From NCBI GenBank assembly GCA_037176885.1, contig JAWWNJ010000031.1, positions 682,001 through 746,000 on the forward strand: a DNA stretch of 64,000 nucleotides, given 5' to 3'. The stretch comes from Favolaschia claudopus. Lineage: Eukaryota > Basidiomycota > Agaricomycetes > Agaricales > Mycenaceae. Position 1 is the stretch's first letter. The number at the start of each line of letters is the position of its first letter. Shown here piece after piece: positions 1-11,769 of the stretch. The position numbers and the translations under genes are program-made. The notes under the pieces were generated by a model, which was given only the letters and a program-made list of their open reading frames with translations, was not told the DNA's origin and made no database searches.

Positions 1-3000
1 AAAAAGACTCAGATTTCTCCGAAGTATGCTGCAAGACCAGATAAGCGCTATGGTATAAAAGGTCTGCGTCGTCGAAATCTGAAGAAGTCGTTGCTAAGAG
101 TGCGCCTTTCCTGCGCTTCTCTAGCCATGCCTCCCAGTCAGGACACTCCCTGTCCCAATGACGTGAACTGCCGCAAACCTTGCAGGGCGAGGGTGGTTCT
201 TTTCCCATCTTCGTCCTCGCGTGATCGTTTTTCGGGAAGGGATAACCTCCTTTCGGCGGAGGCCTTTGTCTTCGAGCAAGAGTCTGGTAAGCACTCCTCA
301 AAGTCGCAGAGTTCTCGTCTTCATCTTCACCAGTGACCGCCATTGCCTGTTGGATGAAGTCCTCTTCTTCTTTGACCTCACCTTCTTCGATCACCGCCAG
401 ATTCGCACCGCGATACCTTCGCTGCGACGAGCTAGCTGAATTATTGGATGTAAGCACGCCCATTCGCCGTAAGACTGAAGGTAAGTTCTGCGCGGTAACT
501 ACGTCTGTAGAGCTGCGCTGGACTGCCTCTACCAGCTCCTCCTCATGTTCGTTCAGTCTTTCGTATAGCTCTCGGACTGAACGGACGTTTTCTAGGACCA
601 GGATTGTGCTCCAAGCAATGGGTGCCTTTTGCATTACAACGAAGACTTCTTGCTGAGTGCCCTCAGGAGTGCTGGTAAGAAGGCGGGTGTATCGAATGCG
701 ACGACTTATGAAACTCTGGGGGGATTCCCTCTCAAATCCGGCTTGTCGAAAGGCTTGTTGCTCAAACTTCAAATTCATACGCAATTGCCACCTTTTTCCC
801 AGGTATTCGTCTCGAATCGCTTGGAGGTAGTTCAAGTAATGGGTGCGCATGAAGGTTTGTCGGTCCGAAGGTAGCGTCGAAAACCACATCTGTACCTGCG
901 ATCCTTTGACCAATCTCGTAGGAAGCCAGAAACCAAGGGCCCGCGGAAGCCATCCCAGCAAGCTGGCTAGCTGCATTATCTCCCAGAAGTACTCGATAGC
1001 GGAGTTGTGGTCGCCATCCCATTCTGGCAGCGTTTCAACTTTCAGTTTAGGCTCAATGGTAGGCACCATAGTGCCATAAGGGGCTCCCGGAGCTATGTAC
1101 GGAAATCGGTGGTCTGAATCGGAAGATTCCGATCCGCCTGAAGAACTGGAACGACCGTCTTCAGAATCGGGAGGAGAAGGAGGGTTCCCTCCTCCTCCAG
1201 GAGCTGGTCTTCCCGAACGATTTCGCGGGGGAGGAGGGGGACGACGCCTACTTGGGTGATCTCTCCCATTGTCGTCGTCACCGTCATCCGGAGGACCTCC
1301 ACCACCGTGATAACCTGCTCCTTCGGCAGTGGGGGGAACAGGAAGGGGCCTCTCTCTGCTGCCTCTTCTCGATCGAGTTCGCGACCTGCGTCTTGGGGCC
1401 GGCACTTCTGGGAGATGAGATCCATCCGCTTGGATCGGTCCATCACGAAAGCTTTGCCACTCCTCGCGAAGAGGTAGAGACCGGGCTTCCCTTTCGGGTA
1501 CTCGCGGTGAGTGAACCGCTGCTGGTTTCGGGGAAGGCGCCATGCTCCTCTGGTCAAAGACTTTCTCCGTGACTCTAGCAGTTCTGACTTGGCTTACAGA
1601 TTCATGCGGGTGTAGAGATCCCATGGTGTAAATTCTATAAGGATCGCTAGGGCCTCTTCGCAAAGGATCGGGCAAACTTGGTCCAGGTACGGCAGTTTGC
1701 CAAGTGGGGTCTCGCGAGCTAGAAGGTAAAAGAAGGTCGTCTGGTCCTTTAAACCTTGGTGCCGCGCTCAAAAGTCCAGTCCTCTGTGGTAGGTCCTGAA
1801 GGTCAACTCCTTTCGTTTCTCTTTGTTTACCCTCCGCCTTGGATCTCCACTCGGGAGTTTTGGACGGGCCAGGGTGGTCAACCTCAGGCTGAAACGGGTG
1901 TCTGCGTGAAGACACGCCCTGTTCGTGCGGAAGACTGAATTCGGGACCTAACCCATGGCTAGAGCGGGGCGATATAGCAACTTCCCTGCGTTCGCCTTCA
2001 GTCGAATAGAAGATAGTAACCGGTCTTGCTTCCGGTTCTCTGGGGGGAAAGGCCGCCTTTAAGTCTTGTGGAACGTTCGCTATCCCCTCTAAAGAGTTCG
2101 AACGGGGGTCGTAATCCACGGGTCGCAAAGTCTGCAGGTGAGGAACGTGATTATACAGATACTCCACTACTTTCACTGGCTCGACGTCTCTAGGTAGATT
2201 TTCATAAATCTCCAGAGCTGTCGAGGCCGGCGTTAGCAGGGACTCTAGCTCAGAACGAGCTTCTGAATGGTACTTTGCCAAATTTCCTTGAGCTAGTTCC
2301 ATTCGTTTGCTAAGGGCGGTCCAAGCAGCTAAGAGTTCTCCAATATTCTTGGAACTGGCCAGAACGGATAGCAAGACACCCTGGGGATCGATCGCGAAGA
2401 TAGTCCTACGTTCTGGGTTGAGAGCAGCCATCTTCTTGAGTAAGGACTGCATTTGCCTTATCGTCCTTGACACCATTAACATATAACCAGCGCTCAGACC
2501 AAAGCGAGCCAAGACTTGCGGAGGTATCGTGGTTCCTCGATCGACTATCTCCGACTTATCCAAGACACGCTTATTCGCAATGGAAGACGTCCTCAGATAT
2601 AGCGAAACCTCTTCGTTTTCAGCCGATTCGTATTCCTCCAGCAAGGTTTCTACAGCGTCCAGCCCACTTTTCGGAATGTTTCCAGCGATCGCTGGCATGG
2701 TTTGAGTACTCATGATTTCTCGATGACCTCCACTTTGTTCGCTCGATTGCAACAAGACAGTTGTCAATGGTTCTTGCTTAGGGAGAAGGAATTCCGGTAC
2801 TCTTGCGATGGCTTGAGGTGATGGTGAGGCGTGAGCAGTTTCCAGAGTGGTAATAGGTTGTAATGGTTGAGAATTAGATGAAGTCGTTTGTAACTTAGTA
2901 CTCCTGTACACCGTAGGAATGGATTGAAATTCAACGGCTTTCCCTCGCTGAACAGCTCCTCGCGTCCTGGAAGCTGCGGGACTTTCTTCTACGGACGGAC

Positions 3001-3250
3001 CAAAGGGTAACTGAAAGGGCCTTTTGACCGGCGAGATGGAACGTGAAGCAGCACGAGACGATGGGTTGGATGGAAGGGGAGATACTTCCGCTTCCGTCTT
3101 TGAACGACTAGTTCTTGCCGACGAAGCTTTCGTTGGCGCGGATAATCGTGAAGCAGATGTCCCGGCTTTGGCCGAGACGACTCGTCGTGCGGCTCCCCTT
3201 CCTCGATCCGTTTGCGGTGCTTTTCGGGGAGGTAGACCAGCCAGAATGTC
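1..3250 (-). CDS. Ty3/gypsy-type gag polyprotein, 5' part only (runs off left edge)
   Basis: One minus-strand frame is open from 3250 to base 1 with no stop, so the protein continues beyond the window, presumably into pol. The first in-frame ATG is at 2713; the stop bounding the frame is at 3251-3253. In order it holds a Ser/Pro/Lys-rich N-terminal part, an acidic and Pro-rich linker (about 1,380-1,120), a retrotransposon gag core (about 1,060-530; Trp-rich, with EWDGDHNSAIEYFWEI), and a zinc knuckle CKVCGSSRHWDREC (CX2CX4HX4C) at about 168-127. This would be the structural protein that packages element RNA in cytoplasmic particles. A second frame (about 3,310-3,170) also reads as protein (ERFETFWLVYLPEKHRK) and would join the main frame near 3,170 by a 1-nt shift, so either the copy is frameshifted or an intron is present. 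The family call is firm; the start is uncertain. Confidence 0.8.
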
Positions 3251-4529
3251 TCAAATCGTTCCCAATGTGTCCACTTTGTGAGGGCCGGCTGACCCTCGTT
3301 GGGCTAACGGATTCGAGATCAAACGAGATAAGACGGAATCTTACTCAGTGGTAAGACCTCAGCGTAGATGTAGTCTCAAATTCTTCAGAAATAATCCTCT
3401 AGGCCGAATCGTATCGAGCGCTATTAAGGATTATCCCTTTCTAATCCGAAAATATCGAGATCAGAGAATATTGAGAGATTTCCACGATAGAGTCCTGCTT
3501 AAGCGTAGATTCCGTAGATTATAGCAGAGAGGGGCACACTATTACTCAACCTAGTCTCCTGTACCTCTATCAGCACCTTGTAAAGGTCTGGGGAGGTTCG
3601 CTAGGAAACCAGGTGAGAGTTTAGGATGAAGATTGATAATTGTCACGTGAATAGACTATCTAATCTACTCCAAATCATCGTAAACGGTAATAGTACAAAA
3701 CGAAAAATTGAGACATAGAGGAGGAGTAATATGTATGTGTAAATCCTACCGTTGGTGCGTAAACGACCCCTTACACTATCTACACAGGAAGGCCAAATTT
3801 TTGAACGTTGGTGGATTTCGAGGTCGATAGGCGTAGTTCAAAATAACCTGAATTCTTGTTGAAAGTTGGGTAGGGCCGTTCTTGTTAGTTTTCCCCGAGA
3901 TGTGCTAGGCATGTCACAAAATTGCACCTGGTTTATCGTTTGTTTTCAGCGAGAGTTGTCTCAAGGTGTTTCGCACTCGGCCGTTCTGATGCCAAGATCA
4001 CAGCCTTTCCAGTCATCTGTTCCCGCTATTTTCCACCCTTTCTTGCCCGCTCGCGCTCATTGTTTGGCGGCCAAACACATCGAAAATCAATGTTTTGATT
4101 CCTACTACATACTACAACCGTTCGCAGTACATTACAATCAGTCCGCTGGTCCAAACATGCTGGATACCCAAGGAGGTGAAAGGGGGGGGTGAAGAGACAG
4201 ACAAAATGATGTACCGCAAAAGCGCCCCATACTCTCCGACCATCTGAGCTGCCCAGAACCCACCGCTCCTCAATCCCAAGCAGTTGTGAAACTTGCACTG
4301 AGTGATTTCTGACTTTGCGGTCTTGATTCTTTTTTGCATGATGATTTGAAGTCTTGCTTCCTTCAGAGTCCACAGTGCCATTGACATAACCAGAGGCCTT
4401 GAAGCTGTTGCATGACGTTTCAATTTGCAGGCAATCCAGACACACACAAGAACTTGAGGAGAGCGCTTGAGTGACTTGCTCAATTGAAGTATTGTTATGC
4501 CTGTGCACAACACCCTGCCAATCTACACC
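3251..4529. other. Region without a recognised gene, upstream of gypsy gag
   Basis: This stretch lies 5' of the minus-strand gag frame and should include the leader and LTR of that element, but I could not find paired LTR ends or a primer-binding site. Overlapping minus-strand frames at 4,026-4,580 are long but resemble nothing I know and have no support from splice sites. I see nothing else in it. Confidence 0.4.
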
Positions 4530-5270
4530 CTCATACGGATTCATCCGGATCTCTGACTTATTGCCAGGACCCTTCAGCATCTCCCATTCTTGCTCCGGCT
4601 TGCCCAGCCATCAATGCTGCCAGAGCAATGCGGACTTCATCCCAGTTCCCTATGCTGATCTCGTCCCGGAGTCCTCACACACTTGATCCTGTGTCTCCTA
4701 CCCATACCTTCCCTCACTCGGATTCATATCAATGCCTGACTTATCCGTTGGACCTTTCCGCATCCCACATCAATGCTCCAGCCTAATCAATTACTCATGC
4801 TGCCGGAGCAATGCAGACTTACCTTGGTTCCCATCTGCTCATACCATTCCCTTACCGAGTCCCTCCCACATACGATCCTATCCTTCCCATTCATCCCCCC
4901 TGCATTACCTTGGGCTCATATGGATCTTGGACTTCGCCGGTGAACCTTTCTGCATTACTTGTTGATGCTCCGGCCTGCACAGCCATTTGTCCAGCCGGAG
5001 CAATGCGGACTTCCTCCTGGTCCTCCTTTGTTCATCCTGCTCCCCCCCCTACAGAGTCCTCTCGCATCCATTCTATGTTTCCAATTCATCCCCGCTTCAC
5101 CTGGATTCGCATGGAAGTCATCCGACTTGGTTATCCTGTTCATTCAGCTACTCCTCCTATTCTATGCTGATGACACTCACTCAGCCGAGACTTTGGACGA
5201 GGCGCACCCAAGGTTCATCCGGATTCCCTTCCACCTCCCTCGGATCCATTCCTGTTCATCCTCGAGTTCC
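4530..5270. repeat. Degenerate tandem repeat, period about 185-195 bp
   Basis: The marker GCCGGAGCAATGCGGACTT recurs with small changes at about 4,618, 4,801 and 4,996. A second block (cggattcat...tgacttat...ttcxgcatctcccat) precedes each marker, and a partial copy starts at about 4,530. The copies are strongly diverged and pyrimidine-rich. No open frame spans all copies consistently, so this looks like an old minisatellite or the repeat-rich untranslated part of a retroelement. Confidence 0.6.
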
Positions 5271-6491
5271 CCGCTGATAGGGCCGCCCAGCGGCTAGGCA
5301 TGAAATGCCCAGAATTTATCGATTTTCGAGACCTATCAGCGGGAGAAGTGAGGCTAGGATAATAGAAGATATGCCCGACCTCGCGGGCAGTATCTTATTG
5401 CTGTGGATAGCCGATAAGCTGGCAGGCCACTAACGGGTAGCAGCGGCTTAGCGACGTTTCCCTAAACATGGGTGCGAGACTCTGCCGCTGACTATTTCTA
5501 AACTGCCGGGCCAAGAGACTTAGTGGGAAACTACTATCTCGAGGTGCTGGAGGCGACTAAGAGGGACTACCACCATCCCTGAGGTTAGGCGCTCACCCGC
5601 CGACCGACATGAGGAAGATCTAGCGGGGGACCATACTGAGTTCAACTTCGAACTCAGGACGGCCACCACTCTACCGACGAACAGGATCACCGGCAGGCCC
5701 TAACCGAGCAGGCCGGCTGATTACGGACAGCCGGGACTTAACCGACTGCCAGCGGGAGCACCGCGGAGCCAGCGGCTATCCAGCCAACGGCTCTGTCAGA
5801 ATGATGAGAAGGACATGGCGAGTTGCCGGGGGCATTTCCCGCTGATTGCGGACAACCCGAACGGCGAGTGGCGAGCCGCTCACGCGGCTCGGCTCTCCCT
5901 ATTTTCCCTGGGACTTAGAACGTTCTGAAGATGGAAGAAGAGACGAACTTGACCGCTGTCGAGCCGTTGACTAACTACTCAGCGGGAAGCCTTTTCGACT
6001 TCGACTCGACCAGCGGCGAGACCATATTATGAAGGAGGAATTTCGTGTCCCCTCCCGGGGACATGGCAACCAGCACGCCATTGCACTGCAATAAGGCGCA
6101 ATACCCACCCGCCCGCATGGACTTTCTCCGGGAGGCAGTCTTTTCACTCACGACTCGCAATCCTGAATATACCATTGGTTCCCAGCGGGCGCGGCATCAA
6201 ACTTGGACACTCTCTCATCATGATTTTATTTGGTTGTTTCTGCTCCCGCTGCATGTATTTAATCTCCCGCTGTACTTTTGGTTACTCAGTCAATTACCTA
6301 CCCGTAGACAAGGGCAGTTTGTAGCGGACTCCAGAATTTGAATTGAAGCTTTGAAAGAGACTAGACTTGATATCTGAGAGAGACTCGAGTGATACGGAAA
6401 GACTTGTGGCATACCGAGCCGCCAGAACTTTGAGAGCCCCGCCAGCCTTTGAGCCCGTGCCCTCCTGAAATACGAAGCCCCGTCTCTTGCA

Positions 6492-6640
6492 GTTCCGCGG
6501 TATAACCAAGACCCCCGTTCGTGCTTGATTCCGCGCCGTCGACGCCCCGTGTGCCCTGCCGTTCCGCGGTATTCAAAGACCCCCGTTCGAGCTCGCCGCC
6601 GCGTAGTGGTGTAAGTGCCCCGGCCACTGTTAGTGTCCGC
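6492..6640. repeat. 69-bp direct repeat inside family B LTR
   Basis: GTTCCGCGGTAT followed by AAGACCCCCGTTCG occurs at 6492 and again at 6561. Weaker GCCCCG/GCCGCG echoes continue to about 6,710. Confidence 0.6.
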
Positions 6641-6996
6641 GCCATCGACTAAGAGCCCCGCTCCTCGCCAGAGCCGCGCCAGTTGAATAAGAACCCCGTC
6701 CCGCTGAGCCGCGCCTTCTGCCCGCCGGTTGTCATCCAGAAAGCTTCTTCCCGGTTGACGATCCACTACCGGGTGACGCTTTTCTATTGGCACGAAGACC
6801 CTCCCCGCTAGACTCAGAATTTCTCATTTCGAAGTCTCAGAAAGAGTAACTTTTCGCTTCTCCCACTGCGAATCGTTTTGCCCGCTACGTTCTCGCTAGA
6901 CAATCTAGTAGTTCGTCCCGCTCAAACGTAGCGACCTTGATTGATTGAAGCTTGCACAAGTATTCTGAGGGACGATACGTGCTCCCGCCACCCCGA

Positions 6997-7014
6997 ACAC
7001 ACACACACACACAC
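6997..7014. repeat. AC dinucleotide microsatellite
   Basis: Nine consecutive AC units near the end of the family B solo LTR. Confidence 0.9.
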
Positions 7015-7113
7015 ATGTCGTATTGGATTAGATTTAGTGAATTTATATCTCAGTATATTTCACGCCTACACCCACACGCACCGTTTCACCGCATGTCCGA
7101 CTTGTTCGCCCGG

Positions 7114-8888
7114 TGTAACGCTGACACTTGAATATATCGACAGAAGTGCTAAATATAGCGCAGCAGAGAATCTACCACCAATATATATATATAATACAAT
7201 CAACCAACACACACAACACTACAACACAAATATCTCAACAAGATACACTCAAATGTCTCTCGAAGAGTTCGTGGGGTTCGATCCGAAATCCAGATGTCTC
7301 AGTGACGAGGATATAAGTCGACTTGCAAGTCTGAACCTTGCACAAAACACGCTCTCACACACCATAGAAGGAAGTGATTCCGTCTGCGGACCTTTCCTAA
7401 AAATAGGAACTATAAAACAGTAGGATACAAGATACCAACAAAGTTGAATATTAGGGCGAGATTGAAACAATGGCTATAGGCAGTTCCCACAGCAGACTGA
7501 ACAATTCTTATAGCACCAGTTGCACTATAGACCTGAACCTCCAATTTCCAGGGACGTTTGACACTCCTTTATATAGCACAAGCCTTTCAGACGAGGACTA
7601 ATCAGATCTCTTCAGGTTATGCGCCAGCAGTTCCAACGCAATGCTTTAGCAGATGGACAGTTCCACTCTCTTCAGACTCAGGGAGATACTAGTTCACTCT
7701 ATCCTCACAACGAAATAGACAGTCCGCAGGTTATAGAGGCAGGCAGTTCCTAGCACACTAGTACCACGACAAAGCTACTCAAAAGCGAAGCCTCCGCGGG
7801 TGAACGCTCTCGAAACGAATGCTTATTTCACACTTGACTGAACTTCAACACAGTTTCTATTAAGACAAACGAGTAGACAATATCTTTATATGTGCCTCTA
7901 CGTTGCTGCCTGAGTTCACCAACGCTGTCCAGTAGACTGAGCGCGATGTCCTCCTGCTCAACGAGAAATACAGGTCCTTTTATACTAATGCCAAGAAATA
8001 CATCACATAAATAGTACAGAGTAAGCAATGTCGATCCAATTGAGTAGAGAGATGGTATATTGGTATTTGGGTGTCCCGGAGGACCTTCGGCAGCCTCTTG
8101 GCTTGTCGATCCAATGGTAGAAAGTCAGCAGTTATGACTCCCACGGTTGAATCACTGTATTGCGGAAGCCCGCGGAACACCATCATTGGTGATCCCGTCA
8201 ATCCGTCACTGGCGGCAACCCTTCCGGTGGTGCCATCAACGCCTCTACTAACTCCTAAGACTATTCTTGGGACGTTCCAATTCACTCGTGATTTCACGGA
8301 CCCGTCTGTTGTCCAATTTATCAAGCCACAAAGTCATCCGCGCTGACTCCAATATAGAAATAGATTTCTAATGAAGTTGCCGCACTTGTTTGGCTTCAGC
8401 ATCACACATCATCACTCCGTCAAAGACCTCATGTCTTGCCATAACTCTGCCTTCTGATCCTAGCACCGGCATCTCCTGTATGAGATCCCTTTCCGCTGTT
8501 CCAGCCGTCTATTTATAGTCGGCAGCCCGCGGCATCTGTCCGTTGACTGATTAGCCGCCGCGGCGCCTTCTACATCCTGGTAGACCTTCGTCTAAGTCCA
8601 TAGTACACAAAGTACTTGACTCTTCGTCACTCTTTCTGAGGGTTCTGTTATGGAACAGATCCATAGTACTGCAGTAGGCTTTATTAATATAATGCCTTTC
8701 TCCTGTAGTGGGTTTTACGGTCAACAGCTCGGAGCTCACTTTGACCCTCCTTAGTGTCACCGACAGAGGTACTGACTTCCTATTGATAGTCGAGTAAGAC
8801 TATAGTCGTGGCGGGTAGTTGGGTTGTTTAGGGCCGCACTTGACTTAAAATAGCCAGATATAACGCGCAAAAATGGCCAGTCGTTACA
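7114..8888 (-). mobile_element. Solo LTR, family A, copy 1
   Basis: The block begins TGTAACG at 7114 and ends CGTTACA at 8888, giving 7-bp inverted TG...CA termini. It is flanked by the 4-bp direct repeat CCGG (7110-7113 and 8889-8892). It is nearly identical, in inverse orientation, to 13,834-15,520, and diverged copies occur at 19,831 and 41,292. Frames inside it (for example 8,071-8,346) are shared between copies only because the DNA is shared; they have no protein signature. It lies 25 bp beyond the end of a family B solo LTR. Orientation is given relative to copy 2. Confidence 0.75.
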
Positions 8889-9628
8889 CCGGTTCGCCCC
8901 GCCCGGCCGGTGATCCAATCAATTCCCTTATCTGGCCATACTACATCCCTGCGGACTCAGCTCCTCACCATGGGTTCGCTCGGACGTGAGATGCCTTGCA
9001 TCGAACTCTGCAGTCCTCCTCCAGACTCAACATTATGTCAATCACCTTCCCCCGGCATCACTGGTATGCATCATATGACTATGCTTCTCTCTTATTGTCT
9101 TTATTGTTCTTGTCCGATACTTGCCTCTTGTTTTATTGTTCTTATTGTTCTTATTGTTCTTACACACCTCTTACTTTATTGTTCTTATTTTCTTGTACAC
9201 ACTTCTGACTTCTTTTGGATATATCTCCGCACTTACTTTAGATATGTACAGTCTCCCGCTTGTATTCCTTAGTTTGATAATTAACATTGTTCTGCTGCAC
9301 TGTCCGGATCTCCTTGAGTTCATCCCTCTCTCTCGTCTGGACTTCCCCTTTGACAACAACTCTTGGTCTTGTGTTTGGACGCCTCTCATATCTTCGTCTG
9401 GACTCGTCTGGCTCCTTATAGTCTTGGCATACCCTTCGTCCGGCTCATTCCCACGCCCTTGGCCAAGCTTCCTTTGCCTCACCTGGACTTGCTCGACTTT
9501 GTCGAGCCTCGACCTCAACCCTGACTCATCCTTTGGCTTTCGGGCAAGCCGCCCCGTACTTCGTTCTAGCTTGCCTGACTTGCCTGGCTCCTCAAACTCG
9601 CCCGGACCTTCGTCCGGCCCGATCACGT
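8889..9628. other. Pyrimidine-rich unique remnant between two solo LTRs
   Basis: No gene is recognised. The first half carries a TTATTGTTC microsatellite; the second half is full of CGTCTGGAC/CGTCCGGC words that also occur at 10,954-11,000, so both pieces are probably one older element cut apart by the family B LTR at 9,629-10,949. Confidence 0.45.
9091..9192. repeat. TTATTGTTC 9-bp tandem array
   Basis: Three perfect units lie at about 9,132-9,162, with imperfect units on both sides. Confidence 0.8.
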
Positions 9629-10949
9629 TGAAACGCTGACTATAGGGCAACTGTGGAAAACACCCAAGAAATGAAAGGAATTAAATCCCTAATCAAATCT
9701 TAAATATAATCCTAACCACTATGAGATCGACGTGCGAGGTTCGGGGTTCCAGTCCAGTATAGACTGTGGCAATCCAACTATCCTAATACTCAAAATATAC
9801 TAAACTTAAGCTTTCGCGATTGCTGACTTTGTACAGAGAACGTCTATACGAGTCCTATGTTGACACAGGAAGTGTGGGTTTCAACAAAGGTTTGAGATGT
9901 AACTCTTCTCAAGAGGTTTAGGTGTTTAATTTGCTTGTAAAGCGCCAATATATCACTCGCGAAAGATGTCCAATAACCGTTTCACGCGTCCGTATGCCAA
10001 AAGTTCTTATAATTCCACGCGTAAGTTCCCAAAATTTCCAATATTCCACGCGTACAATTCAAGAGATGATCCAACAGACAGTATATATTGACGAAACAAA
10101 CCAAAGAAACAAATAAGCTTCTGGAGTTTATCTCGAATGGAGTCCAACGTCTAGTTGTTCACGAAGCCAATACTGGCTTGACGCTCACAACGAGAGGAGG
10201 GAATCCACTAGAGTACCAGTACAGGAAACGATGCCTTTTATACCTTTCACTAATAAATAATAAGAGACCGAACAATTGACAAACGGGTATATGGTGAGAG
10301 AAACCTAGGGCCCGCTATGCCCTCGCCCTATCCTTGGTTGCCAGAACAGGAAATGGATCAAAAGTGCATTGAGTTCCACTCCGTTATCCCGATCTTTATG
10401 TTATGACAGTGGCCCGCTGCGGCCTAATCAATATTGCCCAAATTGGCATTAATGGGTGTCCCTCCTCGGACCGTGCTCCTTGATCGTAATACGGCGGCAG
10501 CCACCTCGGCATGACGTGTAGTTCCTTGTAGGAATATTCTGCGTCTGCAAATCCCTCGCAATTGGTTTATAGAATTATTCGTGAAAGCCTCTTGCCTCCA
10601 GGAAACACTCCTTCTGGCCTTTCGGCAGGTTCTTATAAGTTCCAAGTAATATCCCACTCATTCTGCCTTTGGTCGGAACACAAGGCGACTCCCAATCCTA
10701 TTCCGGATGGTTAGAGACCTATCGTGATAGGTCTGTTCTGGAATATTATAACTTCCACGCTATACCAGCGCAGTCGTAGACAGTGCCAGACCTCCCACTT
10801 AGTGTATAATCCTTTAACTGGCCGCTCAGGCAAACGCCAGTCCTCATACGAGCGTATTCCCTTGGTATTTAATGTATTACGCTTTTAATACAATAGCACT
10901 TGAACTGAAAATGAATAAATTCAGCCCTGGCCCAATACCGGGTCTATCA
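9629..10949 (-). mobile_element. Solo LTR, family B, copy 2
   Basis: On the minus strand it starts TGATAGACC and ends CGTTTCA. It is flanked by ACGT at 9625-9628 and 10950-10953, a perfect 4-bp duplication. It matches 45,704-47,063 in opposite orientation along its whole length (for example the segment with TCTATACTGGACTGGAACCC and the segment around the HindIII-like AAGCTT). A GGTTCG...TTCC word plus CTAACCACT near 9,720-9,765 vaguely recalls a tRNA, but the spacing is wrong for a gene. Confidence 0.75.
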
Positions 10950-11109
10950 ACGTGACCTCCTTTGTCCGGCCTTGCCCTGGCCCGGCCAAGTTCCGCCATG
11001 GTCTTATTGCGAATCAGTTTTCACCAGCCTGCAGGTTCTAGCCGCCCTTGTTATCTTCCCTCCTTGTGTTCCTTTCGTGTAGGTTGACAGTCCCCACTCA
11101 CCCTTATTC

Positions 11110-11160
11110 TACCTGTGGTGTAGTGGTTTTGATATCCGTAGTTCTGGGTTCGACCTAGCC
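11110..11160 (+). other. tRNA-like (Glu-type) head, possible SINE relic
   Basis: TGGTGTAGTGG at 11116-11126 matches a pol III A box (tRNA D arm), and GGTTCGACC at 11147-11155 matches a B box. The spacing is about 13 nt shorter than in a normal tRNA and no acceptor stem pairs, so this is a decayed tRNA or a tRNA-derived SINE, not a working tRNA. Confidence 0.35.
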
Positions 11161-11769
11161 CGAATTCTACTTTGGCATCTCATCTGTTCCTCCCTTCTGT
11201 CTCGACCGGAACCTACCTCCTCTCTCCCTCTTCCTTCTTCCTTCTTACCGGCATGGATATAACGAGTATGGTGACATATTCCAGACAAAGTTGACTTGAT
11301 CAGCGCTCGAGGAATGCTTTGCTGGCCTTGCATCCTTGAAGATGCCTTGAAAGATGCCTTGAGGGGGGTGTACAGGTTGTTCACAGTTGTGTGGTTGGTG
11401 GGAGAAAGCAAAGAGGCAATATCAACTTGGTCCAAACAAAGTCACAACACTGATATCAGCAAACATCAGCAAACTTCTCTGACAATTTACAATGCAACAG
11501 AAATTATCGGAATAAACTACAACTATAACACTGTATCGCGTAGACAGCTGGTTTAAGAAGGAAATCTCTGAGCGTGGCTCGTCGCTGACAGGACCCAGGT
11601 GGAAAAGGTGCGCAATTTTGTTTCTACAAGTCATTTGTTGGCACAAGATACTGCAGCTATGTCGACCAGCTCTTGAAGGATGACGGAGCCAAGTTCAAGG
11701 GCATTGTACCCGGCTCCCGTGTCGTCGAAGAGACAACTCTGTTGGCCGGTGTTGGTGAGCCTCAGCCAC

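Larger units (their letters stand above)
5275..7088. mobile_element. Solo LTR, family B, copy 1
   Basis: The block starts TGATAGGG at 5275, ends CGTTTCA at 7088, and is flanked by the direct repeat CCGC (5271-5274 and 7089-7092), a 4-bp target-site duplication. Its first 50 bases resemble the start of the family B copies at 9,629-10,949 and 45,704-47,063 (aatttat-attttc motif). It contains many CAGCGGG-type words, a 69-bp direct repeat at about 6,492-6,640 and an AC microsatellite. It encodes no recognisable protein, as expected for an LTR. It is about 1.8 kb, longer than the other two copies. The boundaries rest on the matching ends plus the duplication. Confidence 0.65.

Noticed and set aside
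4530..5270. Regularly spaced repeats as a CRISPR-like array
   Set aside because: Units are about 190 bp, degenerate throughout and in a eukaryotic genome; there are no short conserved repeats with unique spacers.
7114..8888. Family A as a DNA transposon with 7-bp terminal inverted repeats
   Set aside because: TG...CA ends, 4-bp duplications, lack of any transposase and a promoter-like interior fit a solo LTR better, though only genome-wide copies can settle it.
9720..9770. tRNA gene inside the family B LTR
   Set aside because: GGTTCGGGGTTCC lacks the conserved A of the T loop, no acceptor stem pairs, and the same sequence is repeated in the 46.9-kb LTR copy.
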